Position numbers and translations under genes: made by a program. Of a stretch of 64,000 nucleotides of DNA, positions 26,114-35,532 are shown piece by piece. Numbering within the stretch: the first letter of the stretch is position 1; every line of letters starts with the position of its first letter. Below the pieces are notes generated by a model. The model saw only the letters and a program-made list of their open reading frames with translations. It did no database searches and was not told where the DNA came from. The DNA lies in assembly GCF_001558695.1 (NCBI RefSeq), contig NZ_LNTU01000012.1, positions 248,001 to 312,000 on the forward strand. Reading direction: 5' to 3'. The stretch is from Paramesorhizobium deserti. Lineage in GTDB: Bacteria; Pseudomonadota; Alphaproteobacteria; Rhizobiales; Rhizobiaceae.

Positions 26114-26460
26114 ACCGCCCGAAAAAGATCATGATTGCAGGATTTACGGTGATCGTCGGCCTTCTGGTTGCGGGGCTGGTGATACAGCAATGGACGATGG
26201 CAAGGGGTCACAGGGCAGTTTATAACCTTGCCAAGGAAGGCGGCTTCTGCAAGACAGACGGATGCGAGGAAGGCATGGCCTATGCCACCGATTATCTCGG
26301 CACGGAGTTTGGCCTTTCCCCGCAAATGGTGCAGTGGTGTATGGGGGTCGATTCCATCGCGCACCAGAAACTGGCTTTCGGCAACGCAATGAAGACAGTC
26401 CTGACCAACGCGATGTATATTCCCTGCGGCGACCCGAGCAGCGATACAACAGAAGAATAA
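26110..26460 (+). CDS. Hypothetical membrane-anchored protein with four cysteines
   Basis: A 116-residue protein with basic residues at the N-terminus (MNRPKK), one membrane helix at about 8-26 and a periplasmic part of about 90 residues. Cys 47, 52, 77 and 106 all lie in the exported part, enough for two disulfides. No family is recognised. It is preceded by the overlapping proline-rich ORF and followed after 7 bases by the VanZ-like gene, so the three form a small operon of envelope proteins. Confidence 0.7.
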   Translation: MNRPKKIMIAGFTVIVGLLVAGLVIQQWTMARGHRAVYNLAKEGGFCKTDGCEEGMAYATDYLGTEFGLSPQMVQWCMGVDSIAHQKLAFGNAMKTVLTNAMYIPCGDPSSDTTEE

Positions 26461-26467
26461 TGACTAA

Positions 26468-26821
26468 ATGAATTTCTATTTGCGCTGCGCCGCCTGGCTC
26501 GTGCTGATCGCCATTCTGGTCGTCACCGTCGGTCCTATCAACTTTCGTCCAGTTACGGGCGAGCCGGTCGATCTCGAACGATTTCTGGCGTTCTTCATCG
26601 TCGGCACGTTGTTTGCCCTCGCCTACCCCAAGCATTGGCTTTCCGTGCTGACGCTCGTCGTGGGTTCGGCCGCATTGTTCGAACTTCTGCAGCGCATTGC
26701 GCCGGGACGCCACGGCGAGGCCGCCGATTTCATGATCAAGGCGGCCGGCGGCTTTGCCGGCGTCCTTATCGGTTCAGCCGCCAGACGCATGCCAGGCTTG
26801 ACCGGCAAAGCGAAGAAATAG
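26468..26821 (+). CDS. VanZ-like membrane protein
   Basis: A 117-residue protein with about three to four hydrophobic segments: WLVLIAILVVTVGPI, FLAFFIVGTLFALAY, a third around residues 60-72, and FAGVLIGSAA. The layout and the PGRHGEAADFMIKAAGG motif before the last helix (compare R-x-x-D-x-x-D/N in VanZ proteins) fit small VanZ-like proteins, whose function is unclear. It lies 7 bases behind the four-cysteine protein. A weak hairpin (26831-26850) follows. Confidence 0.75.
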   Translation: MNFYLRCAAWLVLIAILVVTVGPINFRPVTGEPVDLERFLAFFIVGTLFALAYPKHWLSVLTLVVGSAALFELLQRIAPGRHGEAADFMIKAAGGFAGVLIGSAARRMPGLTGKAKK

Positions 26822-26830
26822 AGCTTCCGC

Positions 26831-26850
26831 CGGCGGAGAGATTTCCGCCG
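26831..26850 (+). terminator. Possible terminator after the VanZ-like gene
   Basis: CGGCGGA and TCCGCCG form a 7-bp stem with a 6-base loop 9 bases after the stop. No U-run follows, so termination would be weak or Rho-aided. Confidence 0.35.
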
Positions 26851-26953
26851 CCCCACCTAAACCTTTGGATTGGCTTCTTTGTTGTTGAGGGGCTTCCGGC
26901 GCTTTGATATGGTTTCGTCTGTAAGTTGTATTACCTGGTTCATTTGAAGTAAA

Positions 26954-27688
26954 ATGTGTCCGAAAACAACAAAGGCCTTCATCATCCATCTTGAACGCGC
27001 GAGAGACCGCCGCAGCCAGGTGGAGAAGCTGGCCCGCCAGTTGCCCGTCCCCACCGAGATTGTCGACGCTATCGATGGGCGTAAGCTCCGCAAGGCGGAG
27101 ATCGACCGCGTCTATCGTCGTCATCTGCACAAGCCGCATTATCCCTTCCAGCTCAGTGTCAGCGAGATCGCCTGCTTCCTGTCGCACCGCAAGGCATGGC
27201 AGGCCATCGTCGATCAGGGGGTCGAGGCCGGCCTCGTCATCGAGGACGATGTGGCGTTGAACGACGAATTTTCCGCCGCCTGGACCGCCGCGCAGGCTTA
27301 TATTCAACCGGACCGTTTCATCCGCCTGCCGTTCCGACCTGAGCGGGAACAGGGCCCGGAGCTTTTCAAGATCGAGAATGCCCGCATCATCCGGCCGACA
27401 CCGGTCGGGCTAGGCATGGTGGCGCAGCTTGTCGGCCGCGATGCGGCAAAGCGGCTACTCGCGGCCACCGAGCAATTTGACCGGCCGGTGGATACCACGG
27501 CACAAATGACATGGGTGACCGATGTCACTCCCCTGTCGGTCCATCCCGGCGGCGTGCAGGAAGTTTCAGCCAATCTCGGCGGCAGCACGATCAAGCAGAG
27601 ACGGTCGTTCCTCGACGGGCTGTCTCGTGAAATTCTGCGCCCGCTTTACCGTATGCGTGTGAAACGCAATTCCCGCAAACAGAATTGA
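26954..27688 (+). CDS. Glycosyltransferase family 25 protein
   Basis: A 244-residue LPS-type glycosyltransferase. KAFIIHLERARDRR at the N-terminus, SVSEIACFLSHRKAWQ, and the metal-binding GLVIEDDVALND are the family 25 signatures. The acceptor sugar is unknown; in this order such enzymes act on lipopolysaccharide core or O-polysaccharide in the cytoplasm. The basic C-terminus may bind the membrane. A polysaccharide deacetylase gene starts 19 bases later, suggesting joint work on a surface glycan. Confidence 0.88.
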   Translation: MCPKTTKAFIIHLERARDRRSQVEKLARQLPVPTEIVDAIDGRKLRKAEIDRVYRRHLHKPHYPFQLSVSEIACFLSHRKAWQAIVDQGVEAGLVIEDDVALNDEFSAAWTAAQAYIQPDRFIRLPFRPEREQGPELFKIENARIIRPTPVGLGMVAQLVGRDAAKRLLAATEQFDRPVDTTAQMTWVTDVTPLSVHPGGVQEVSANLGGSTIKQRRSFLDGLSREILRPLYRMRVKRNSRKQN

Positions 27689-27707
27689 GGAAAGCGGAAA
27701 GCCGGTC

Positions 27708-28406
27708 ATGCCCGTCCCGATCCTGCTCTATCACCAGATCGACGTTCCGCCTGCGAAGCGGGTGCCGTTTCGCAGCATGATCGTGCATCCCGACGCGTTC
27801 CGCCGGCAGATGGCATGGCTGAAGCGGCTCGGCTACAGGGGATTGTCGCTGCGCGACGCCCTTCCCTATATCGAGGGCAGCAAGACCGGCAAGGTGGCCG
27901 TCATCACATTCGATGACGGCTTTCGCGACGTCTATGAGAATGCCCTGCCCGTTCTGCAGGAATATGGTTTCACTGCCACCAATTTCTTTGTCGCCGGCCA
28001 GATTGGCGGGCAGAACGCCTGGGACATTCCCATAGGCGTCGCGCCGGCGCCGTGCATGTCGGCATCGCAGATGCGCGAATGGGCCGCCCTTGGCCATGAG
28101 GTCGGATCGCATACGCTCGATCACGTCCATCTGCCGGATGTCCCGCCGAAGGAGGCCAGACGACAGATCGGCCAGTCGCGGGATATGCTGCAGGATATGC
28201 TCGGGATGCCGGTGACATCGTTTGCCTATCCCTATGGCGACGAGAACACGAATATACGCACCGTGGTGCGGGAGGCGGGGTATACCCATGCGACGACGAC
28301 GGAACGCCGCAAGGCGCGGCCCGTCGACGACGATCTCGGCCTGCCGCGCCTGACGATCCGACGTAACGATACCTGGCTGCACTTCCTCAAGAAGTGCCTG
28401 ATGTAA
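27708..28406 (+). CDS. Polysaccharide deacetylase (NodB homology)
   Basis: A 232-residue metal-dependent carbohydrate esterase family 4 protein. ILLYHQI opens the domain, TFDDG at 67-71 is motif 1 with the catalytic Asp pair, GSHTLDHVHL is motif 2 with two metal-binding His, and SFAYPYGDEN is motif 3. No signal peptide is visible, so it may act in the cytoplasm on a lipid- or nucleotide-linked glycan. It forms a pair with the GT25 gene in front. Confidence 0.9.
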   Translation: MPVPILLYHQIDVPPAKRVPFRSMIVHPDAFRRQMAWLKRLGYRGLSLRDALPYIEGSKTGKVAVITFDDGFRDVYENALPVLQEYGFTATNFFVAGQIGGQNAWDIPIGVAPAPCMSASQMREWAALGHEVGSHTLDHVHLPDVPPKEARRQIGQSRDMLQDMLGMPVTSFAYPYGDENTNIRTVVREAGYTHATTTERRKARPVDDDLGLPRLTIRRNDTWLHFLKKCLM

Positions 28407-28418
28407 CGTCGCGTCAGA

Positions 28419-29558
28419 TCAGGCCGCGGCGATCGCGCGCGCATGGCCGCGTGCATTTTCACGCATCATTTCGAGATGGATGCCGCGCAGCAGGGCAGCG
28501 AGATCGTCATTGGCAGCGATGCGATGGGCTGTTCCGCCCTGGCCGGCCGCCGCAAGCATCATGCGGGACACCTCCTGCGGGCCGGCGATCAGCTTTCCGT
28601 TCGCGATCCTGCGCCAGGCGTGAAGGGCGGCGAGCAGCGATGGAAGGGTTTTGTCTGCAAGACCGGCGTTGCGCAACAATGCCGTCAGCGCGCCCTCGCG
28701 CCCTTCGGCCAGTATCGCCCTTACGCGGCGTTCCGGCTGACCGGACAATGCCACCAGGATCGCGCCGAAGAAATCAATCCTGCCATAAGCGACCGTGCGG
28801 ATGATGAAAGCCGTGGTCAGATCGCCGCGCAACCTGAGATGCTCGACCAGCGCCGGATGTTCCTGCGGGCCGGTGCCGTCGGCAATATCGAGCGAAACCT
28901 TCATGCAGGCATCGCGCGTCACCCGCTCCGCCCGCGCCTTGCCCATCATGGCCCGGACAATATCCATCCCGGCGAGCGTTTCGCCCACCTTGACGGCCAG
29001 CATATGACGACATTCGGCCGGCAGATCTTTACGTTCGAGCAAGGCGGCACGCAGCTGCGCATCATGACCGAGCCGGTCCGCCATGCGGCGGAAACTGACC
29101 GCGGCTATCCGTGCTCCGCTGTTGTGCAGCAGATCGGCGCAGGCCGCCGGTGCGGCGACCTCGGCAATTGCCGCCGACAGGGCAAGCGACACCTGCGGTC
29201 GCATGGCGATCAGCCTTTGCACTGCCTCGCCGCCCATCGCAACCCGGTCTATCAGGTCGATATCGGTCAAAAGCGGCGAACGCGCCAGGATGAAGCCAGA
29301 GATCTCCACGTGTTCACTGGCGAGTGCCGTGACAATCTGCAGCGGCGCATCACGGCTGATGGAAAAGGCCTCGGCGATTGCCGCGCGCACTTTCGGCGAG
29401 GGATCGTCGAGCAGCAGCGTCAGCGCCGCTTCCGCCGCGCAGCGTTCGTCAAGCGGCAGTTTGGATTGCAGATAGGAGCGCGCCAGAGCGCTCGCCGCCG
29501 CACAACGCTGCCCGACGGGCGCACCGTCGATCCATTTCAAGAAATGCCGGATGATCAT
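28419..29558 (-). CDS. DUF2336 family protein
   Basis: A 379-residue, alanine- and leucine-rich helical protein built of HEAT-like pieces ([19 protein letters not shown]; later [19 protein letters not shown] and [22 protein letters not shown]). This matches the uncharacterised alphaproteobacterial family DUF2336. There is no signal peptide or membrane segment. It ends 12 bases from the convergent deacetylase gene. The repeat architecture suggests a scaffold or adaptor role, which is inference. Confidence 0.8.
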   Translation of the reverse strand: MIIRHFLKWIDGAPVGQRCAAASALARSYLQSKLPLDERCAAEAALTLLLDDPSPKVRAAIAEAFSISRDAPLQIVTALASEHVEISGFILARSPLLTDIDLIDRVAMGGEAVQRLIAMRPQVSLALSAAIAEVAAPAACADLLHNSGARIAAVSFRRMADRLGHDAQLRAALLERKDLPAECRHMLAVKVGETLAGMDIVRAMMGKARAERVTRDACMKVSLDIADGTGPQEHPALVEHLRLRGDLTTAFIIRTVAYGRIDFFGAILVALSGQPERRVRAILAEGREGALTALLRNAGLADKTLPSLLAALHAWRRIANGKLIAGPQEVSRMMLAAAGQGGTAHRIAANDDLAALLRGIHLEMMRENARGHARAIAAA

Positions 29559-29693
29559 TCCGCTAGCCGCCCCATGTTCCCGGAAACGAACCTAAGGAAA
29601 AAAGGTTTACGGATCGTTCACCATGTTTCTTGCTGCTTGCCCGCAGCCACGCCGGACCGTAATCTTCACCCGTCATCAGGAGGAAGGGCGGCC

Positions 29694-30146
29694 ATGCAGG
29701 GACTGTATCTGGAACAATTCGAGCCGGGTCAGGTCTTCCGTCACGCGCTGCGCAAGACGATCACCGAGAGCGACAATATGCTGTTCTCGACGATGACGCT
29801 CAATCCGCAGCCATTGCACATCGATTTCGACTTCGCCGCCAAGACCGAATGGGGCAAGCCACTCGTCAATTCGCTCTTCACGCTCGGCCTGATGATCGGC
29901 ATTTCGGTGCATGACACCACCCTCGGCACGACGATCGCCAATCTCGGCATGAGCGAGGTCGTCTTCCCAGCCCCGGTCTTTCACGGCGATACGCTGCGGG
30001 TGGAAACGGAGGTGATCTCGGCAAGGCCCTCCCGATCGAAACCCGATCGCGGCATTGTCGAGTTCGAGCACCGCGCCTATAACCAGGATGATATCCTGGT
30101 CGCGCGCTGCCGGCGCCAGGCGATGATGAAGTCGCAGGCCACCTGA
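29694..30146 (+). CDS. MaoC family (R)-specific hydratase
   Basis: A 150-residue hot-dog-fold protein. [43 protein letters not shown] contains the hydratase segment with the NPQPLHID active-site Asp/His pattern, followed by [11 protein letters not shown] and [12 protein letters not shown]. The ATG at 29694 follows GGAGGAAGG. The frame is open far upstream only as a shadow of the DUF2336 gene. Its TGA overlaps the ATG of the CoA-lyase by one base, so both probably act on the same acyl-CoA. Confidence 0.9.
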   Translation: MQGLYLEQFEPGQVFRHALRKTITESDNMLFSTMTLNPQPLHIDFDFAAKTEWGKPLVNSLFTLGLMIGISVHDTTLGTTIANLGMSEVVFPAPVFHGDTLRVETEVISARPSRSKPDRGIVEFEHRAYNQDDILVARCRRQAMMKSQAT

Positions 30147-31012
30147 TGCGTTCGCTGCTGTTCGTTCCCGGCGATTCGGAAAGAAAGCTGGAAAAGGCGC
30201 TTGCCAGCAGCGCCGACGCGCTGATTCTCGATCTGGAGGATTCCGTCAGCCTTCCACGCAAAGAGGCGGCGCGCGAACTCGTCGCCGCGTTCCTGCAATC
30301 CGTCCCCGACGGCCCACTGCTTTATGTGCGGATCAACGATCTCGCCAGCGACTTTGCCGAAGACGACTTGGCGGCCATTGTCCGCGCCGGACCGCGAGGC
30401 ATCATTTTGCCGAAATCCAACGGCGGACCGGACGTCGTGCAGCTCTCGGCGCGGCTGAACGTCCATGAAGCGGAAGCGGGGCTCGCGGAAGGCACGACCG
30501 GGATCATCGCGATTGCCACCGAAACGGCGATCGGCACCCTCTCCCTGGCGAGCTATCGCAACGCCACGCCGCGACTTGCCGGACTGAGCTGGGGCGCGGA
30601 GGACCTGTCAGCCGCGATCGGCGCAAGGACGGCGCGCGACGAGGACGGGAACTATACCGATCCGTTCCGCCTGGCGCGCGCGCTGACGCTTTTCGGTGCG
30701 GCAGCAGCCGATGTCGCCGCCATCGACACCGTTTACATCAACCTAAAGGACGAAGCGGGGCTGAAAAGGGAATGCGCCGCCGCCGAGCGCGACGGCTTCA
30801 CCGGCAAGCTCGCCATCCATCCCGCGCAAATCCCCATCATCAACGCGGCGTTCACGCCTTCTCCCGAGGCGATAGACAAGGCGCGGCGCATTGTTGCCGC
30901 CTTTGCCGAAGCGCCGGAAACCGGCGTCGTGGTGCTCGACGGGGAGATGGTCGACCGCCCTCACCTCAAGCGCGCCGAGCGGCTGCTGGCACGCGCGGAC
31001 TTAGCCCTTTGA
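30146..31012 (+). CDS. CoA ester lyase (HpcH/HpaI, CitE-like)
   Basis: A 288-residue TIM-barrel lyase. RSLLFVPGDSERKLEKAL starts the CitE-like fold. ALILDLEDSV holds the metal-binding acidic residues; IATETAIGTLSLASY and GLSWGAEDLSAAIG follow, and the chain closes with KLAIHPAQIPIIN. Related enzymes cleave malyl-, methylmalyl- or citramalyl-CoA; which substrate cannot be told here. Pairing with a MaoC hydratase suggests an unsaturated acyl-CoA to hydroxyacyl-CoA to cleavage route. Its end overlaps the convergent flavin reductase gene by 12 bases. Confidence 0.9.
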   Translation: MRSLLFVPGDSERKLEKALASSADALILDLEDSVSLPRKEAARELVAAFLQSVPDGPLLYVRINDLASDFAEDDLAAIVRAGPRGIILPKSNGGPDVVQLSARLNVHEAEAGLAEGTTGIIAIATETAIGTLSLASYRNATPRLAGLSWGAEDLSAAIGARTARDEDGNYTDPFRLARALTLFGAAAADVAAIDTVYINLKDEAGLKRECAAAERDGFTGKLAIHPAQIPIINAAFTPSPEAIDKARRIVAAFAEAPETGVVVLDGEMVDRPHLKRAERLLARADLAL

Positions 31013-31615
31013 TTCGCCCCAGCGCGGCCGCCACATCTGATAGACGTCGCTGACCGTCGCATAATCCATATAGCCGAGACGCGAAACGGGCTGTGCTTTT
31101 TGCACATCGATCAGCCCGTCCGTCAGAATGGTCTCATCGATATGGATGCCGACCACTTCGCCCATCACCAGAAAATTTCCCGAGGGCTTGCCATGTCGGT
31201 CCGTCGGAACACGAATGTCGGTGACGACGCATTCGAGCGTCGCATAGGCTTCGGCGACGCGCGGCGCGCCGATCAGCTTGCAGGGCGCGGGCGTCAGCCC
31301 GGCATAATCGAATTCGCTCACTCCGCGCGGTGCGTTCACCGAACTCGCATTCATCTTCTCACGGAGGTCGTGGCTCACCAGATTGGCGGCAAATTCGCCG
31401 GTTTCCTCGACGAAGGTAACGCTGTCCTTGTGTCCGCTCGATGAGAACATCACTAGATGCGGGTTATCGGAAATGGCGTTGAAATAGGAATAGGGGGAGA
31501 GATTGATTGCGCCCGATTTCGAGCGCGTCGAAATCCAGCCGATCGGCCGCGGCACGACAATGGCCTTGAAGGGATCGTGCGGCAGGCCGTGCCCATTTTG
31601 CGGTTCATAGAACAT
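31001..31615 (-). CDS. Flavin reductase family protein (FMN-binding split barrel)
   Basis: A 204-residue flavoprotein. FKAIVVPRPIGWISTRSKSGAINLSPYSYFNAISDNPHLVMFSS is the typical opening in which the PRPIGW and NLSPYSYF segments bind FMN. The GNFLVMGEVVGIHID strand follows. The start is ATG 31615 with GGGAGGTGG ahead; the frame continues 10 codons upstream into the nitroreductase end. It lies 1 base after the nitroreductase stop, so the two flavoproteins are coupled. Confidence 0.9.
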   Translation of the reverse strand: MFYEPQNGHGLPHDPFKAIVVPRPIGWISTRSKSGAINLSPYSYFNAISDNPHLVMFSSSGHKDSVTFVEETGEFAANLVSHDLREKMNASSVNAPRGVSEFDYAGLTPAPCKLIGAPRVAEAYATLECVVTDIRVPTDRHGKPSGNFLVMGEVVGIHIDETILTDGLIDVQKAQPVSRLGYMDYATVSDVYQMWRPRWGESKG

Positions 31616-31616
31616 G

Positions 31617-32207
31617 TCAATCCACCTCCCGCCAGGGGCCGGCATATTCGGAGATGATCTCGGAAAGTTCGGCGCGCGGGCGCTCGGGTACCTTCACGTC
31701 GCATGTCCCGATATGGACGAAGCCGGCAACCCGCTCATGCGGGGCGAGCCCGAGCAGCATCCGTCCCTTCTCGTCGGAAGAATACCAGTTGGTTATCCAG
31801 TTCGTCGCATAGCCGAGCGCATTGGCCGCGATGCAAAGGTTCATCGCCGCCGCGGCCGCCGACAGGAATTGCTCCCACTCGGGGATGCGCTCATGCGCGA
31901 CCGGCGAGGAGATCACGCCGATGACGAGCGGCGCGCGGGCAAAGCGTTTCAGCTCCTGTTCGCGCCGCGCCTCCGGCAATGGGCCTTCCCGCTCCTCGGC
32001 GAGTGCGGCGAGATATTGCCCCACCTCCTCGCGCGCCACGCCCCGATAGATGATGAAGCGCCATGGCGTCAGCCGCCCATGATCGGGCACGCGGGTGGCG
32101 GCGCGCAGCATCGTCCGGATATCCTCATCGCCGGGCGCTGGCTCGCCAATGGCCGAAATGGGTGTCGAGCTGCGCTGCAGCAGGAAATCGAGAACGGGAG
32201 ATGTCAA
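31617..32207 (-). CDS. Nitroreductase family protein
   Basis: A 196-residue FMN-dependent oxidoreductase. RRAATRVPDHG-like (LRAATRVPDHGRLTPWRFII) is the phosphate-binding start, AAAAAMNLCIAANALGYATNWITNW is the core helix, and LGLAPHERVAGFVHIGT closes the fold. It resembles the YdjA/TdsD subgroup. The physiological substrate is unknown. It is the first gene of a pair with the flavin reductase. Confidence 0.9.
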   Translation of the reverse strand: MTSPVLDFLLQRSSTPISAIGEPAPGDEDIRTMLRAATRVPDHGRLTPWRFIIYRGVAREEVGQYLAALAEEREGPLPEARREQELKRFARAPLVIGVISSPVAHERIPEWEQFLSAAAAAMNLCIAANALGYATNWITNWYSSDEKGRMLLGLAPHERVAGFVHIGTCDVKVPERPRAELSEIISEYAGPWREVD

Positions 32208-32334
32208 GATTTTGTCCTGTGAATGAACGGCTGGAGGGTAGCCCCTTATTTCGGCGTTGGAAGCCCCTGTGTAAAGACAGGCGGCAAAATTTTCAGCCTT
32301 GAAATTGCCACTGGTTTGGTCTCAAAAACTTTAC

Positions 32335-33330
32335 ATGGGACTCCTCCGCGTATTTTCCTCGATACGATGCCTCGGATACCGGGCCACGCTGCTTCCACTG
32401 ATCGCGGGGGCGAGTGCTTTTGCCTTTGCGCCGCAGGTGCTGGCGCAGGAAAAGCTGGCCGCGCCGAATTTCAATCTTCCCGGCCTCAGCGAATATGCAA
32501 ATCCCGAGGCGCCGGAGAACAGGCCGCTCGCCAACACGTCCGAGCTCATCCTGGAAGCGAAGCTGAAGAACGGCGATCCGGATATCGAGCGGGGCCTCGT
32601 CTGGCGTATCTTCTCGCCGGAGCCGGGTGACGACGACAAGCTGCTGCTGATCGCCAGTTCGAAAGGCGGCACGACCTCGTTTCATCTGCCCGCGGGCAGC
32701 TATCTGGTGCATGTCGCCTACGGCCGCGCCGGAGCCACCAAGCGCATTACCATGGAGAAGGGCACGCGGCACGAGAGCATGGTCCTTGATGCGGGCGGGC
32801 TGAAGCTCAATGCCGTGCTGCCTGACGGCGGCAAAATTCCGGAAAAGCTTTTGCGTTTCTCGATCTATGAAGGCGATGAAGACAATGCCAGCGACCGCTC
32901 GCTGATCATTCCCAACGTCAAGCCGGACAGCGTCGTGCGTCTCAACACCGGAACCTATCACGTCGTTTCCAATTACGGATCCGCCAACGCCATCATCCGG
33001 GCCGACATCCGCGTCGAAGCGGGCAAGCTGACCGAGGCGACGGTGGAACACCGCGCCGCCCAGGTGACGATGAAGCTGGTGCGCGAGCGCGGCGGCGAGG
33101 CCATGGCCGACACCTCCTGGTCGATCGTCAACGCATCGGGCGATCCCGTGCGCGAAAGCGTCGGCGCCTATGCCTCTATGGTTCTTGCCGAAGGCGAATA
33201 TGTTGCCATCGCCAAGAACAAGGACCGCATCTATCAGCGCGATTTCAAGGTGGTTTCGGGCCAGAACGAAGAGGTCGAGGTTCTCGCCAACAGCGATTAT
33301 GAGCCGACTGGCGGCGATTCGCTGGATTAG
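32335..33330 (+). CDS. Exported protein with three internal repeats
   Basis: A 331-residue exported protein with no family that I recognise. The signal peptide (about 1-37) ends QVLAQ. After a Pro/Asn-rich stretch, three units of about 81-85 residues follow. Each has an aromatic-x-I strand (W90, F175, W262) and then G-x-Y at 121-123, 206-208 and 287-289, each followed by a basic strand and a G-rich turn. This looks like three beta-sandwich domains in a row. A TTG 12 codons earlier is an alternative start. A terminator shared with thrS follows. Confidence 0.8.
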   Translation: MGLLRVFSSIRCLGYRATLLPLIAGASAFAFAPQVLAQEKLAAPNFNLPGLSEYANPEAPENRPLANTSELILEAKLKNGDPDIERGLVWRIFSPEPGDDDKLLLIASSKGGTTSFHLPAGSYLVHVAYGRAGATKRITMEKGTRHESMVLDAGGLKLNAVLPDGGKIPEKLLRFSIYEGDEDNASDRSLIIPNVKPDSVVRLNTGTYHVVSNYGSANAIIRADIRVEAGKLTEATVEHRAAQVTMKLVRERGGEAMADTSWSIVNASGDPVRESVGAYASMVLAEGEYVAIAKNKDRIYQRDFKVVSGQNEEVEVLANSDYEPTGGDSLD

Positions 33331-33356
33331 CCGGAACTATTCACAATCTGAATGAA

Positions 33357-33386
33357 GAAAGCCGCGGAATTTCTTCCACGGCTTTC
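33357..33386. terminator. Bidirectional terminator between the repeat protein and thrS
   Basis: Two 13-base arms (33357-33369 and 33374-33386) pair with one mismatch around TTTC. CTGTTTT follows on the plus strand, and the minus-strand side reads TTCATTC, so it mainly serves the plus-strand gene. It starts 6 bases before the thrS stop side, between converging genes. Confidence 0.7.
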
Positions 33387-33391
33387 CTGTT

Positions 33392-35383
33392 TTATGCGTC
33401 TGCCTTCTCCAGCGCCTCATTCCGCCGCCGGATATCGGGCGGGGTCGCCTCATCGGCAAGCCGTGCGATCGCCTCATCGAGCGTTAGCTGCTCCTGGTCG
33501 CGCGAGCCGAGGCGACGCATGTTGACCGTGCGCTCTTCCGCTTCGCGCTTGCCGCAGACGAGAATGACAGGCACCTTGGCGAGCGAATGCTCGCGCACCT
33601 TGTAATTGATCTTCTCGTTGCGAAGATCGGTCTCGGCGATCAGCCCCGCCGCTTTCAGGCGACGCACCACATCCCGCGCATAATCGTCGGCATCGGAGGT
33701 GATGGTGGCGACCACCACCTGGACGGGCGCGAACCACAGCGGAAAATGGCCGGCATAATTCTCGATCAGGATGCCGAGGAAGCGCTCCATCGAGCCGCAG
33801 ATGGCGCGATGCACCATCACCGGCTGCTTTTTCTCCGAATCCTTGTCGATATAGAAGGCGCCGAAGCGCTCCGGCAGGTTGAAATCGACCTGCGTCGTGC
33901 CGCACTGCCATTCGCGGCCGATGGCGTCCTTCAGCACGTAATCGAATTTTGGGCCGTAGAAGGCGCCGTCGCCGGGATTGATCGCCGTCTTGATACGACC
34001 GCCCGAGCGTTCAGCGATCTGCTTCAGAACGCCGCCCATGATCTCTTCCGCGTGATCCCAGAGCGCATCGGAGCCGACGCGTTTTTCAGGCCGCGTCGAG
34101 AAGAAGACCTGGATCTCCTCGAAGCCGAAATCGGCATAGGTGGAGAGAATCAAATCGTTGATCTTCAGGCATTCCTCGGCAAGCTGCTCCTCGGTGCAGA
34201 AGATATGCGCATCGTCCTGTGTAAAGCCGCGCACGCGCATCAGCCCGTGCAGGGCGCCCGAGGGTTCGTAGCGGTGGACGGCGCCGAATTCAGCAAGCCG
34301 GATAGGCAGATCGCGGTAGGACTTCAAGCCATGCTTGAATATCTGCACGTGACCGGGACAGTTCATCGGCTTCAGCGCAAAGACGCGCTTGTCCTCGGCT
34401 TCGTCGTCGGCGCACTCGACCTTGAACATGTTCTCCTTGTACCAGCCCCAGTGGCCCGAGGCCTGCCAGAGCGAGGAATCGAGCACCTGCGGCGCGTTCA
34501 CCTCCTCGTAAGCGCCGTCGAGACGGCGGCGCATATAAGAGACAAGGTTCTGGAACATGCGCCAACCCTTGGAATGCCAGAAGACGACACCCGGCCCTTC
34601 CTCCTGGAAATGGAAGAGGTCCATCTCGCGTCCAAGGCGGCGATGATCGCGCTTCTCCGCCTCCTCCAGCATATGGAGATAGGCATTGAGATCGTTGTCG
34701 TTTGCAAACGCGGTGCCGTAAATGCGCGACAGCATCGGATTGTTGGCGTCGCCGCGCCAATAGGCGCCGGCCACCTTCATCAGCTTGAACGAATTGCCGA
34801 TCTGGCCCGTGGAGGCCATATGCGGCCCGCGGCAGAGGTCGAACCAGTCGCCCTGATGATAGATCTTGAGGTCCTGTCCTTCGGGGATCGCATCGACCAG
34901 CTCGACCTTGTAGGCCTCGCCCTTCTCGGCAAAAACCTGCCTGGCCTTTTCGCGCGACCAGACTTCCTTGGTGAACGGCTTGTTGCGCGCGATGATCTCG
35001 CGCATCTTCTTCTCGATCACCGGCAGGTCTTCGGGCGTGAAAGGCTCGTTCTTGGCGAAATCGTAGTAGAAACCGTTCTCGATGACGGGTCCGATCGTCA
35101 CCTGCGTTCCCGGCCACAGCTCCTGAACCGCCTCCGCCAGCACATGCGCCGCGTCGTGGCGGATCAGTTCCAGCGCGCGCGGGTCCTCGCGGGTGAGAAT
35201 TTCCACCTTGCCGGATGCCGTCAGCGGGTCCGAGAGATCGCGCACCGTGCCGTCGATGGCATAGGCAACTGCCTTCTTGGCCAGCGATTTGGAGATGGAT
35301 TCCGCCAGTTCGGCGCCGGTCATCGCGGCGTCGTATTCGCGCCTAGAGCCATCGGGGAATTCTAGGGAAACGAGGTTGCTCAT
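33392..35383 (-). CDS. thrS: Threonyl-tRNA synthetase
   Basis: ThrRS charges tRNA-Thr. The 663-residue protein has a TGS domain at the N-terminus ([12 protein letters not shown]), the editing domain ([20 protein letters not shown], with the HxxxH-type HDAAHV), and the class II catalytic core. In the core, [16 protein letters not shown] contains the zinc Cys and [14 protein letters not shown] is motif 2. The C-terminal anticodon domain ends the chain. It is monocistronic, with a carboxypeptidase gene upstream on the same strand. Confidence 0.97.
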   Translation of the reverse strand: MSNLVSLEFPDGSRREYDAAMTGAELAESISKSLAKKAVAYAIDGTVRDLSDPLTASGKVEILTREDPRALELIRHDAAHVLAEAVQELWPGTQVTIGPVIENGFYYDFAKNEPFTPEDLPVIEKKMREIIARNKPFTKEVWSREKARQVFAEKGEAYKVELVDAIPEGQDLKIYHQGDWFDLCRGPHMASTGQIGNSFKLMKVAGAYWRGDANNPMLSRIYGTAFANDNDLNAYLHMLEEAEKRDHRRLGREMDLFHFQEEGPGVVFWHSKGWRMFQNLVSYMRRRLDGAYEEVNAPQVLDSSLWQASGHWGWYKENMFKVECADDEAEDKRVFALKPMNCPGHVQIFKHGLKSYRDLPIRLAEFGAVHRYEPSGALHGLMRVRGFTQDDAHIFCTEEQLAEECLKINDLILSTYADFGFEEIQVFFSTRPEKRVGSDALWDHAEEIMGGVLKQIAERSGGRIKTAINPGDGAFYGPKFDYVLKDAIGREWQCGTTQVDFNLPERFGAFYIDKDSEKKQPVMVHRAICGSMERFLGILIENYAGHFPLWFAPVQVVVATITSDADDYARDVVRRLKAAGLIAETDLRNEKINYKVREHSLAKVPVILVCGKREAEERTVNMRRLGSRDQEQLTLDEAIARLADEATPPDIRRRNEALEKADA

Positions 35384-35478
35384 CGGTATATCCTATCCAG
35401 TCCCGCCAACGAATGCGGGTGGTTCAACATAAAAGACGCCTGGCTTCTAACCCCATTTGCTAAACCAGTAAAGCATGA

Positions 35479-35506
35479 CAACCCGGCCGCGACACAAGCC
35501 GGGTTG
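35479..35506 (-). terminator. Terminator after the second carboxypeptidase gene
   Basis: CAACCCGGC (35479-35487) and GCCGGGTTG (35498-35506) form a 9-bp stem with a 10-base loop, 26 bases after the stop on the minus strand. Only a short mixed T-tract follows, so strength is moderate. Confidence 0.55.
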
Positions 35507-35532
35507 CGGTCGCTCATCTGGCGATGGGAACA

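Noticed and set aside
28443-29693. Very long N-terminal extension of the MaoC-family frame
   Set aside because: The extension is the antisense of the DUF2336 gene; the real start is ATG 29694 with GGAGGAAGG ahead.
33587-35365. 592-residue plus-strand ORF opposite thrS
   Set aside because: Antisense shadow of a certain thrS gene.
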